Shown piece by piece: positions 47,273-55,382 of a DNA stretch of 64,000 nucleotides. Source of the stretch: Paracoccus tibetensis (GTDB taxonomy: Bacteria > Pseudomonadota > Alphaproteobacteria > Rhodobacterales > Rhodobacteraceae); contig NZ_FMVT01000001.1 in the NCBI RefSeq assembly GCF_900102505.1, positions 372,001 to 436,000 of the forward strand. The letters are read 5' to 3'. The first letter of the stretch is position 1. The number at the start of each line of letters is the position of its first letter. The notes beneath the pieces are model-generated. The model was given only the letters and a program-made list of their open reading frames with translations. It searched no databases and was not told where the DNA came from. The translations under genes were made by a program, and so were the position numbers.

Positions 47273-47300
47273 TTGACTTCGCCGCACGCGCGGCTAAAAG
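47273..47300 (+). promoter_or_regulatory. Promoter of rpmG
   Basis: TTGACT (47273-47278) and TAAAAG (47295-47300) with 16 bases between, in the gap between rnpB and rpmG. Confidence 0.6.
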
Positions 47301-47364
47301 GCGCCTTCAACAAGATTTCACGGGGTTTGCGGCGCGCGATTGCCCCGAAGCAGGAGCGATTACC

Positions 47365-47532
47365 ATGGCGAAGCCGACCACCATCAAGATCCGGCTGAAC
47401 TCCTCGGCCGGCACCGGGCACTTCTACGTCACCAAGAAGAACGCCCGCACCATGACCGAGAAGATGACCGTCCGCAAATACGACCCGGTCGTCCGTCAGC
47501 ACGTCGAATACAAGGAAGGCAAGATCAAGTGA
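47365..47532 (+). CDS. rpmG: 50S ribosomal protein L33
   Basis: Product of 55 residues ([20 protein letters not shown], ending YKEGKIK), the normal length and sequence of the cysteine-free, zinc-independent L33. It binds near the E site of the 50S subunit. GGAG lies nine bases upstream. Its own promoter and terminator (47558-47590) make it a single-gene unit. Confidence 0.98.
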   Translation: MAKPTTIKIRLNSSAGTGHFYVTKKNARTMTEKMTVRKYDPVVRQHVEYKEGKIK

Positions 47533-47557
47533 TCTTGCGTCCCTTCGGGTGAGACAG

Positions 47558-47590
47558 GCCGCCTCCGCAAGGATGGCGGCTTTTCCTTTT
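47558..47590 (+). terminator. Rho-independent terminator of rpmG
   Basis: GCCGCC (47558-47563) pairs with GGCGGC (47575-47580), with further CC/GG pairing inside, followed by TTTTCCTTTT. Confidence 0.88.
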
Positions 47591-47670
47591 CGGCAAGGGC
47601 CCGCGCGTCGGCGCGCCTCTGCCGCAGCGACTCGCTTGCCCGCAGCGGCCTGCGGTCCTAGCGTGGCGGC

Positions 47671-48129
47671 ATGGAAATCATCGTCAACGGGACGTCCCAC
47701 CGCCTGAGCGCGGACCCGGACATGCCGCTGCTCTGGGCGCTGCGCGACATCCTGGGTCTCACCGGCACGAAATACGGCTGCGGCGCGGCGGCCTGCGGCG
47801 CCTGCACGGTCCATCAAGGTGGCCGAGCGGTGCTGTCCTGCCAGCTTCTGCTGGGCGACGTCGCCGGAGAGATCACCACGATCGAGGGGCTCGGCACGCC
47901 CGAGGCGCCCCATCCCGTCCAGGCCGCCTGGATCGAGCAGCAGGTCGCGCAATGCGGCTATTGCCAGTCCGGGCAGATCATGGCGGCGGCCGCGCTGCTG
48001 GCGGGCAATCCCGCGCCCTCGGACGACGAGATCGACGCCGCGATGGAAGTGAACCTCTGCCGCTGCGCCACCTATCCGCGCATCCGCGCCGCGATCCGCA
48101 GCGCCGCGCTGCGCCTCGGCGGCAGCTGA
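47671..48129 (+). CDS. iorA: [2Fe-2S] subunit of isoquinoline 1-oxidoreductase-type molybdoenzyme
   Basis: Small subunit of 152 residues. The plant-type cluster ligands are Cys37, Cys42, Cys45 and Cys57. The second, alpha-helical cluster uses Cys95, Cys98, Cys130 and Cys132. It carries electrons from the molybdenum site of the large subunit to an acceptor, probably a cytochrome or quinone. It overlaps the large-subunit gene by one base (TGATG). The true substrate (N-heterocycle or aldehyde) is unknown. Confidence 0.92.
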   Translation: MEIIVNGTSHRLSADPDMPLLWALRDILGLTGTKYGCGAAACGACTVHQGGRAVLSCQLLLGDVAGEITTIEGLGTPEAPHPVQAAWIEQQVAQCGYCQSGQIMAAAALLAGNPAPSDDEIDAAMEVNLCRCATYPRIRAAIRSAALRLGGS

Positions 48130-50378
48130 TGGCGGGGGGGCTCCGCCGGGCCGGGCGCATCGCGCGCCGGGGCTTCCTGATCGGCTCGGCTGCCGTCGTC
48201 GGCGGCGTCGCCTTCGGTGCCTGGCGCTACACCCGCCCTCTGCCGGACCCGTTCCTCGGCCTGCTGGAGGAGGACGCCGTCGCCCTCACGCCCTATGTCG
48301 TCATCGACCGCGGCGGCATCACGCTGATCGCGCCGCGCGCGGACAAGGGGCAGGGCAGCCGGTGGGTGCAGGCCGCGCTGATCGCCGAGGAGCTGGACAT
48401 CGACCCCGCCACCGCGCGGATCGAGCCCGGCCCGGTCAGCCCGGCCTATTACAACCGCGCGCTCCTCTCCGAGAACCTGCCCTTCGTGCCGACCGACCGC
48501 AGCTGGCTGGCCGAGACCGCGCGCGCCGCCAGCGACATCCCCGCCCGGCTGCTGGGCCTGCAACTGACCGGCGGCAGCTCGACCGTTCCCGACGGCTTCC
48601 AGAAGCTGCGCGAGGCCGGCGCCGTGGCGCGCGAGACGCTGAAGGAGGCCGCCGCCCGGCGCGAGGGGCTGGAGCGCGCCGATCTGGCCACCGAGGACGG
48701 CGCGGTGATCCTGCCGGACGGGCGCCGCATCGCCTATGCCGATCTGGCGCAGGATGCCGCCCGGATCCCGCCCGTGACCCAGGTCGTCCTGCGCGACCCG
48801 GCGCAGTGGCGTATCCTCGGCACGCGGCGCCGGCGCGGCGACATCGTCGCCAAGTCCACCGGCACGCAGGTCTACGGCATCGACCTGCGGCTGCCGGACA
48901 TGCTCTACGCCACGACGCGCTCGGCCCCGCTCGGCGGCGAGGTGCGGGTGCTGGACGCCTCGGCCGCCGAGGCGGTGCCCGGGGTCCGGCAGGTCCTGCC
49001 CATCGGCGGGGGCGTCGCGGTTGTCGCGGACAGCACCTGGGCCGCCTTCCGCGGCGCCGAGGCGCTGCGCGTCGAGATGCTGCCGCCGGACCGTCCCGGC
49101 GAGCAGGCCGAGATCTGGGAGAGCCTCGCCGCCACGCTTGAGGCGGGCCGGATCGACAGCCGCAACCGCGACGACGGCGACGTCGGTGCCGCGCTGGACG
49201 GGCCTGGCGCGATCGCAGCCGAGTACCGCGTCCCCTTCCTCGCCCATGCCCCGCTGGAGCCGCTGAACGCGACGGTGCGCGTCACCGCCGAGGCCTGCGA
49301 GATCTGGGCCGGCACGCAGGTTCCCGACTTCCTCGTCGCCCGCGCCGCCGCGCTGACGGGCCTGCCGCCCGAGGCCGTGCGGCTTCACAACCAGATGATC
49401 GGCGGCAGCTTCGGCCGGCGGCTCGAGATCGACTTCATCCTGCAGGCTGTCGAGATCGCCCGCGCCGTGCCCGGCCGCCCCGTCAAGCTGACCCTCTCGC
49501 GCGAGGAGGACTTCGCCCAGAGCCGCCCGCGCCCGGCCCAGATCGCCCGCGCGCGCGGCCTCGTCGGACCCGGCGGGATCGAGGCGCTGGACCTCGCCAT
49601 CGCCTCGCCCTCGGTCATGGCCTCGTGGTTCGGCCGCGTCTGGCGCAGCCCGCCCGGCGCCGACATCAGCATCGTCGCCGGAGCCTGGGACCAGCCCTTT
49701 GCCATCCCCGCCTTCCGCGTCAGCGGCCTGCGCGCGCCCGAGACGGTGCCGGTCAGCAGCTGGCGCTCGGTCGGGGCCTCGTCGAACGGCTTCTTCCTCG
49801 GCAGCTTCATGGACGAGCTGTTCGCGGCCGGCGGGATCGACCCGTTCGAGGGGCTTTTGCAGCTCTGCACCCACGAACAGTCCCGCGCCGTCATCGAGGA
49901 GGCGCGCAGGCTGTCCGGCTGGACGGGCCGCAACCCGCGCGCCGGACGCGGGCAGGGCGTGGCCTTCTGCCTCAGCTTCGGCGTGCCCTGCGCGCAGGTG
50001 GTCGAGATCGAGGAAACCGAACGGGGCCTTCGCCTCGTCCGCGCCGTCGCCGTCGCCGACATCGGCCCGGTGCTGGACCCGGTGAACGCCGAGGCGCAGC
50101 TGTGGGGCGGGATGCTCTTCGGGCTGGGCCATGCGATGAACTGCCAGCTGACCTACGCGGCCCACCGCCCCGAGCAGCAGAACTTCTTCGACCACGACGC
50201 GATGCGCCTGCCGCAATGCCCCGAGGTCGAGGTCCGCCTGCTGGAGAACGGCCCGATCCGCGGCATCGGCGAGCCGGGCGTGCCGCCCGCGGCGGCCGCC
50301 TTGGGCAACGCGATCTTCGCCGCCACGGGCCAGCGGCTTCGCACGCTGCCCTTCGCGGGCCAGATCCGCTTTGCCTGA
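48129..50378 (+). CDS. iorB: Molybdenum-binding subunit, isoquinoline 1-oxidoreductase type
   Basis: Large subunit of 749 residues with a twin-arginine signal (RRGFLIGSAAVVGGVAFG), so the folded heterodimer is probably exported to the periplasm. The xanthine-oxidase-type fold is seen in GGSFGRRLEIDFILQAVEIAR and the C-terminal GIGEPGVPPAAAALGNAIFAA, where the Glu is the expected catalytic base. Such proteins hydroxylate N-heteroaromatics or oxidise aldehydes. The next gene, mocA-like, follows with no gap. Confidence 0.9.
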   Translation: MAGGLRRAGRIARRGFLIGSAAVVGGVAFGAWRYTRPLPDPFLGLLEEDAVALTPYVVIDRGGITLIAPRADKGQGSRWVQAALIAEELDIDPATARIEPGPVSPAYYNRALLSENLPFVPTDRSWLAETARAASDIPARLLGLQLTGGSSTVPDGFQKLREAGAVARETLKEAAARREGLERADLATEDGAVILPDGRRIAYADLAQDAARIPPVTQVVLRDPAQWRILGTRRRRGDIVAKSTGTQVYGIDLRLPDMLYATTRSAPLGGEVRVLDASAAEAVPGVRQVLPIGGGVAVVADSTWAAFRGAEALRVEMLPPDRPGEQAEIWESLAATLEAGRIDSRNRDDGDVGAALDGPGAIAAEYRVPFLAHAPLEPLNATVRVTAEACEIWAGTQVPDFLVARAAALTGLPPEAVRLHNQMIGGSFGRRLEIDFILQAVEIARAVPGRPVKLTLSREEDFAQSRPRPAQIARARGLVGPGGIEALDLAIASPSVMASWFGRVWRSPPGADISIVAGAWDQPFAIPAFRVSGLRAPETVPVSSWRSVGASSNGFFLGSFMDELFAAGGIDPFEGLLQLCTHEQSRAVIEEARRLSGWTGRNPRAGRGQGVAFCLSFGVPCAQVVEIEETERGLRLVRAVAVADIGPVLDPVNAEAQLWGGMLFGLGHAMNCQLTYAAHRPEQQNFFDHDAMRLPQCPEVEVRLLENGPIRGIGEPGVPPAAAALGNAIFAATGQRLRTLPFAGQIRFA

Positions 50379-50921
50379 ATGAGGGGACGCGTCGGGCTTC
50401 TGCTGGCGGCTGGCGCCTCGCGCCGCTTCGGGGCCGAGGACAAGCTGCTGGCGCCGCTACGCGGACGTGCCCTGGTCGAACATGCGGCGGCGGCGATGCG
50501 CGCGGTCCCGCTCGACCTGCGAATCGCGGTCGTCGCCAGCGCGGCGGTGGCCGTGCGGCTGGAGGGGTTCCGCATCGTCGCCGTGCCGCCGGGCGGTCAG
50601 GCTGAGAGCCTTCGCGCAGGGGTGAGGGCGGCCGGACAGGCGGAGCGCCTGCTGGTCGCGCTCGGCGACATGCCGGACGTGACGCCGGAGCATCTGGCGC
50701 GCGTTCTTGCCGCCGCGACGGATGCGTCGCCCTCGGCCAGCCATGACGGCGACGCGGTGCTGCCGCCGGCCTGCTTTCCCCGCCTGCTGCTGCCCGCGCT
50801 GGCCGCTCTGGAAGGCGACCGGGGGGCGGGCAGCCTGCTGCGCGGCCTCAAGCCCGCCCAGCTTGTCGCCGCGCCCGCGCTTCTGCGCGACATCGACCGG
50901 CCGGACGACCTGGGCGGCTGA
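50379..50921 (+). CDS. mocA: MocA-like molybdenum cofactor cytidylyltransferase
   Basis: NTP-transferase fold protein of 180 residues with the nucleotide-binding loop LLAAGASRRFGAEDKLL (8-24) and the metal-binding GDMPDV. MocA makes the cytosine dinucleotide form of the molybdenum cofactor used by xanthine-oxidase-family enzymes. Its ATG directly follows the iorB stop, which supports a role in maturing IorAB. Confidence 0.88.
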   Translation: MRGRVGLLLAAGASRRFGAEDKLLAPLRGRALVEHAAAAMRAVPLDLRIAVVASAAVAVRLEGFRIVAVPPGGQAESLRAGVRAAGQAERLLVALGDMPDVTPEHLARVLAAATDASPSASHDGDAVLPPACFPRLLLPALAALEGDRGAGSLLRGLKPAQLVAAPALLRDIDRPDDLGG

Positions 50922-50961
50922 TCGCGGTTGCGCCCCCGCCCGGCTTGGTCATTCTGGCACC

Positions 50962-51705
50962 ATGGATGACGCCGTGCCCGAACTGACGCCCGAGGTGCTG
51001 CCGGCCGGCCTCGACGGTCTGCTGGTGCGCTTCCACCTCTCGCCGCATCCCGCGGCGATCGCGGCGGCGCAGGTCATGGCCGCGCGGCTTCAGGCGGACC
51101 CGCCCCCCGGAACGGCCGAGATCTGCCCGGCCCTCGTCTCGGTCCACTTGCGGATCGACCCCACCGCCGACCGCGCGGGCCTTTCCGTCCGTCTTCTGGC
51201 CGAGGCGCGCCGCGTTGCAATGGAGCGGCCCCCGCTGCCGGGTCCCGTGCGGCGCTGGACCATCCCCGCGGCCTTCGGCGGGGCGGATGGCCCCGATCTG
51301 GGGCGGATCGCGGCGGCCATGGGCCGGAGCGAGGATGCCGCGCTCGCCGAGCTGCTGGAGGCTGACCTGCGCGTCCTGGCCATCGGCTTCGCGCCGGGCC
51401 AGCCCTATCTCGGCCTGCTGCCGCCGGGCTGGAACCTGCCGCGCCTGCCGCAGATCACGCCCGAGGTGCCGGCGGGGGCCATCGTCGTCGCGCTGCGCCA
51501 GATCGTCGTCTTCGGCGCGCCCTCGCCGACGGGCTGGCAGCAGCTGGGCCGCACCTCCTTTCGCAGCTTCCTGCCCGCGCGCGAGCCGCCGATGGTCCTG
51601 CGCGCGGGGGATGCGCTGCGCTTCGTGCGCGTGGCGCCGGACGCGCTGCCCGCAGCGGAGGATGGCGGTGGCCTTGGCGGCGCGCTGCTGGAGCGGCTGG
51701 CATGA
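50962..51705 (+). CDS. pxpB: 5-oxoprolinase subunit B (KipI-like)
   Basis: Product of 247 residues. The cyclophilin-like C-terminal domain has the family block FAPGQPYLGLLP and IVVALRQIVVFGAPSPTGWQQLG. PxpB with PxpC and PxpA hydrolyses 5-oxoproline to glutamate with ATP. The stop overlaps the pxpC start by four bases. An operon pxpBCA with tight overlaps. Confidence 0.93.
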   Translation: MDDAVPELTPEVLPAGLDGLLVRFHLSPHPAAIAAAQVMAARLQADPPPGTAEICPALVSVHLRIDPTADRAGLSVRLLAEARRVAMERPPLPGPVRRWTIPAAFGGADGPDLGRIAAAMGRSEDAALAELLEADLRVLAIGFAPGQPYLGLLPPGWNLPRLPQITPEVPAGAIVVALRQIVVFGAPSPTGWQQLGRTSFRSFLPAREPPMVLRAGDALRFVRVAPDALPAAEDGGGLGGALLERLA

Positions 51706-52745
51706 GCGGGAAGCTGATCATCCACGCCGCGCAGGGCGTGCTGACGGTGCAGGATCTCGGGCGGCCCGGCCATCTGGCGCAGGGCCTCGGCCGCGGGGGC
51801 GCGATGGACCGCCTCGCGCTGATCGAGGCCGCCGCCCTCCTGGGCCAGCCCGCGCCCTTGGCCGCGATCGAGATGGCCGGCGCGGGCGGCACGTTCGAGG
51901 TCAGCGCCCCCACGCGCATCGCCCTGACCGGCGCGCCGATGCGGGCCCAGCTGGACGGCCGCCCGCTTCTCTGGGCGGCCGTCCACCTCTTCCGGCCGGG
52001 CCAGCGCCTGCGGATCGGTCCCGCCGAGGCCGGCGTCTACGGCTACCTGACCCCGGCCGGCGGCATCGCGTCGGAGGCATGGCTCGGCAGCCGCGCGGCG
52101 CATCTGACGATCGGCATCAGCGCGCCCCTGGCCGCGGGCGACGCTGTGCCGCTGCACGCCGATCCCTCACCGCAAGACCCGGCGCTGCGGCTGGACGTGG
52201 CCCCGCGCTTCGCGGGCGGCGAGCTGCGGCTGATCGACGGGCCGCAGACCCCGCTCTTTTCGGACGAGACGCTCGCCGCCTTTGCTCAGGCCCGCTTCAC
52301 CCGCGCCGTGCAGGGCAACCGGCAGGGCATCCGGCTGGACGCGGCTGCGCGCTTTCCGGCTGAGGCGCTGCGGCAGCTCACGGCGGGCCTTGCCTCGGAC
52401 ATCATCGGCCCGGGGGACGTGCAGATGACCGGTGAGGGCGTCCCCTACGTCCTTGGGGCCGAGTGCCAGACCATCGGCGGCTATCCCCGCATCGGCGCGG
52501 TCCTGCCGGATGATCTGCCCCGCGCAATGCAGGCGCCGCCGGGCGCGGGCCTCGGCTTCCGGCGCATCACCCTTGACGAGGCGCTGGCCTGCCACGTCCC
52601 CGAGGCGCAGCTGCTGGCCGAGGCGCGCCGCCGCTGCCGGCCCCTGCTGCGCGATCCGCGCGAGGTGGGCGACCTGGCCTCTCACAACCTGATCGGCGGG
52701 GTGATCCGGGGCGACGAGCACGAGATGGAGGAGAGGGCGCGATGA
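51702..52745 (+). CDS. pxpC: 5-oxoprolinase subunit C (KipA-like)
   Basis: Product of 347 residues with the family opening VLTVQDLGRPGHLAQGLGRGGAMD and the later GGYPRIGAVLPDDLPRAMQ. The fold is that of a biotin-carboxylase-linked carboxyltransferase, but the role is in the oxoprolinase complex. Overlaps pxpB and pxpA by four bases each. Confidence 0.93.
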   Translation: MSGKLIIHAAQGVLTVQDLGRPGHLAQGLGRGGAMDRLALIEAAALLGQPAPLAAIEMAGAGGTFEVSAPTRIALTGAPMRAQLDGRPLLWAAVHLFRPGQRLRIGPAEAGVYGYLTPAGGIASEAWLGSRAAHLTIGISAPLAAGDAVPLHADPSPQDPALRLDVAPRFAGGELRLIDGPQTPLFSDETLAAFAQARFTRAVQGNRQGIRLDAAARFPAEALRQLTAGLASDIIGPGDVQMTGEGVPYVLGAECQTIGGYPRIGAVLPDDLPRAMQAPPGAGLGFRRITLDEALACHVPEAQLLAEARRRCRPLLRDPREVGDLASHNLIGGVIRGDEHEMEERAR

Positions 52746-53497
52746 GGATCGACCTGAATGCCGACATGGGCGAGGGCTTCGGCCCCTGGACCATGGGCGA
52801 CGACGCGGCGCTGCTGGAGGTGGTGACCTCGGCCAACATCGCCTGCGGCGGCCATGCCGGCGATCCGGTGGTGATGGGGCGGGTGATGCGCGCGGCGGCG
52901 GCGCAGGGCGTGGGCATCGGGGCGCATCCGGGCTTTGCCGACCTTCAGGGCTTCGGGCGGCGGCGGATGCACCTTTCGGCCGAGGAGCTGGGCGGCCTCG
53001 TCGCCTATCAGTTGGGCGCGGCGCAGGGCATCGCGCGGGCGGCGGGGCTCGAGGTCCGGCATCTCAAGCTGCACGGCGCGCTGTCGAACATGGCGAGCGA
53101 AGAGCCGGCCATCGCCCGCGCCTGCTTTCAGGCCGCGCTGAAGGTCGCCCCGGGCATCAGGCTGGTGGTGCTGGCCGCGACCCCGATGCAGGCAGTGGCC
53201 GAGGAGCTGGACGCCGCATGGGCCGGCGAGATCTTCGCCGACCGGGCCTATCAGGACGACGCGACGCTGGTGGACCGCAGCCAGCCGGGCGCGGTGCTGC
53301 ACGACGCCGAGGTGGTCGGCCCGCGCATCCAGGCGATGCTGCGGGCGGGGGCGATCATCACCGCCTCGGGCCGGCAGATCCCGGCGCGGATCGACACAGT
53401 CTGCCTGCATGGCGACAGCCCGGACGCGGTGGCGCTGGCGCGGCGGCTGCGCACGCATCTGGCCGGCGCCGGCATCCAGATCCGCCGCTTCGACTAG
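52742..53497 (+). CDS. pxpA: 5-oxoprolinase subunit A (LamB/YcsF)
   Basis: Product of 251 residues, full length. Family landmarks are IDLNADMGEGFG (3-14), SANIACGGHAGDP, GAHPGFADLQGFGRR and FADRAYQDDATLVDR. Catalytic partner of PxpBC for 5-oxoproline, a by-product of glutathione breakdown and of spontaneous glutamine cyclisation. Last gene of pxpBCA. Confidence 0.95.
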   Translation: MRIDLNADMGEGFGPWTMGDDAALLEVVTSANIACGGHAGDPVVMGRVMRAAAAQGVGIGAHPGFADLQGFGRRRMHLSAEELGGLVAYQLGAAQGIARAAGLEVRHLKLHGALSNMASEEPAIARACFQAALKVAPGIRLVVLAATPMQAVAEELDAAWAGEIFADRAYQDDATLVDRSQPGAVLHDAEVVGPRIQAMLRAGAIITASGRQIPARIDTVCLHGDSPDAVALARRLRTHLAGAGIQIRRFD

Positions 53498-53557
53498 CCG
53501 CGCCCGTCTTGTGCGGCGCGCCCTGCCGTGCCAGACCCGGTGCCGAAAGGACCTTCC

Positions 53558-54769
53558 ATGACCGACGACGCTGCCTTCGAGCTTCCCGTGATCCGCCTGC
53601 GCCCCAAGTCGAAGCCGCAGGCGATCCGCCACGGCTTCCCTTGGGTCTTTGCGGACGAGGCGGTGCTGGACCGGCGCACGCGGAACATCGTCCCCGGCGG
53701 CTTCGCGCGGCTGGAGGACCCCGAGCGCAAGCCCCTGGGGCTGGTGACGGTCAACCCGAACTCGAAGATCGTGGCGCGGGTGATGGACGGCGATCCCGAG
53801 GCGCGCATCGACGGGGCCTGGATCGCCGCGCGCCTGTCGCGCGCCCTTCAGATGCGCGAGCGGCTCTATGAGGCGCCGTTCTACCGGCTGGTCCATGCCG
53901 AGGCGGACGGATTGCCGGGCCTTGTCATCGACCGCTTCGGCGATGCGGCGGTGATGCAGCCGAACGCAGCCTGGGCCGACGCCATGGCCGAGGAGATCGC
54001 CGACGCGCTGGTGCAGGTGACGGGCGTTTCCACCGTGATCCTGAACGGGCAGGGACGCGCGCGGGGGCTGGAGGGCCTTGGCGAGCGGATGGAGGTCATC
54101 CGCGGCAGCGCGCCCGAGGCGCCGGTGCAGGTCGCCATGAACGGCGCGACCTACCTGGCGGACCTGATGGGCGGGCAGAAGACCGGGCTCTTCTTCGACC
54201 AGCGCCCGAACCATGCCTTCGCACGCGCGCTGGTGCCGCAGGGCGGGACGGTGCTGGACGTCTTCTCCCATGTCGGCGGCTTCGGGCTGGCGGGGCTTGC
54301 AGGCGGGGCCGGCCGGGCGACCTGCGTCGATGGCAGTGCCGCCGCGCTGGAACTGGCGCAGGGCGGGGCCGCCGCGATGGGCGCGGGCGACCGGCTGGAG
54401 GTGATCCAGTCCGACGCCTTCAAGGCACTGGAAGCGATGGCCGAGGAAGGCCGCCGTTTCGACGTGGTGATCTGCGATCCGCCCGCCTTCGCGCCGGCCA
54501 AGCCCGCGCTCGAGGCGGGCTTGCGCGCCTATGAGCGGGTGGCGAAGCTGGCCGCGCCGCTGGTCGCGCCGGGCGGTTATCTGGGGCTCTGCAGCTGCTC
54601 GCACGCGGCCGACCTGACCGCCTTCCGCAATGTCAGCGCGCGCGGGATCGGGCGCGGCGGGCGGCGGGCGCAGCTGATCCACACCGGCCAGGCCGGGCCC
54701 GACCATCCCATGCTGCCGCATCTGGCCGAGACGGGCTATCTCAAGGCGCTGTTCTTCCGGCTGGACTGA
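53558..54769 (+). CDS. RlmI-like class I rRNA methyltransferase
   Basis: Product of 403 residues. An N-terminal PUA-like domain (residues about 10-85) is followed by an EEHEE region and a Rossmann methyltransferase domain. The SAM motif is DVFSHVGGFGL and the catalytic-type motif is CDPPAFA. Members methylate C5 of cytosine in 23S rRNA. AAGGA precedes the ATG at 53558. The stop overlaps the PIN gene start by one base (TGATG), so the two are coupled. Confidence 0.9.
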   Translation: MTDDAAFELPVIRLRPKSKPQAIRHGFPWVFADEAVLDRRTRNIVPGGFARLEDPERKPLGLVTVNPNSKIVARVMDGDPEARIDGAWIAARLSRALQMRERLYEAPFYRLVHAEADGLPGLVIDRFGDAAVMQPNAAWADAMAEEIADALVQVTGVSTVILNGQGRARGLEGLGERMEVIRGSAPEAPVQVAMNGATYLADLMGGQKTGLFFDQRPNHAFARALVPQGGTVLDVFSHVGGFGLAGLAGGAGRATCVDGSAAALELAQGGAAAMGAGDRLEVIQSDAFKALEAMAEEGRRFDVVICDPPAFAPAKPALEAGLRAYERVAKLAAPLVAPGGYLGLCSCSHAADLTAFRNVSARGIGRGGRRAQLIHTGQAGPDHPMLPHLAETGYLKALFFRLD

Positions 54770-55308
54770 TGCGCGCGGTTCTCGACGCCAATGTCCTCTA
54801 CCCGACCATCCTGCGCGAGATCCTGTCCGATCTGGCCGGGCGCGGTCTGTTCCAGCCGCTCTGGTCGGCGCGCATCCTCGGCGAGTGGCGCCACGCCGCC
54901 GCCCGGCTCGGCCCGGAGGGGGACGCGGTGGCGGGCGCCGAGATCGCGCTGCTGCGGGCCCGCTTCCCGAAGGCCGAGATGGCGGATGACGGGACCGCCG
55001 CCATCGACCTCGACTTCCCCGATCCCGCAGACCGCCATGTCGTCGAGGCGGCGCTGGCGGGCGGCGCGCCGCTGATCGTCACCGCGAACCTGCGCGATTT
55101 CCCGCAGCGGATCATGGCGGGCCTCGGCCTGCGGGCGATCCATCCCGACGCCTTCCTCCTCGACCTTCTGGCAGCCGATCCGGCGGCCGTGCGCGGGGCG
55201 ACCGATGCGGCGCTTGCCAAGGCGCAGGCGCTCGGCGGCGATCTGACGCTGCCGGCCATGCTGAAGAAACTGCGGCTTCCCCGCCTCTTGCGCGCCCTGC
55301 GCACGTGA
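54769..55308 (+). CDS. PIN-domain protein (Rhodobacterales RSP_2648 type)
   Basis: Product of 179 residues. An N-terminal PIN nuclease fold has acidic residues in order: Asp6 (LDANVL), Glu39 (GEWRHA), Asp in FPDPADRHVVEAAL and Asp in TANLRDFP. About 50 C-terminal residues are extra helix. It is likely a metal-dependent ribonuclease. No antitoxin-like partner gene is adjacent; instead it is translationally coupled to an rRNA methyltransferase gene, which hints at a housekeeping RNA role. Confidence 0.82.
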   Translation: MRAVLDANVLYPTILREILSDLAGRGLFQPLWSARILGEWRHAAARLGPEGDAVAGAEIALLRARFPKAEMADDGTAAIDLDFPDPADRHVVEAALAGGAPLIVTANLRDFPQRIMAGLGLRAIHPDAFLLDLLAADPAAVRGATDAALAKAQALGGDLTLPAMLKKLRLPRLLRALRT

Positions 55309-55318
55309 CGTGAAAAGG

Positions 55319-55347
55319 TTGATGCCGATTGCCGTTAACGCTAACAA
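55319..55347 (+). promoter_or_regulatory. zwf promoter region with CceR-like operator
   Basis: CGTTAACGCTAACA (55333-55346) is a near-palindrome around a central CG, the LacI-family form reported for CceR sites in Rhodobacter. It overlaps a weak promoter (TTGATG at 55319-55324, TAACAA at 55342-55347, 17 bases apart). Confidence 0.55.
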
Positions 55348-55382
55348 CGGGTAGAGCGGAACCCGGCCTGAAGGAGGACATC

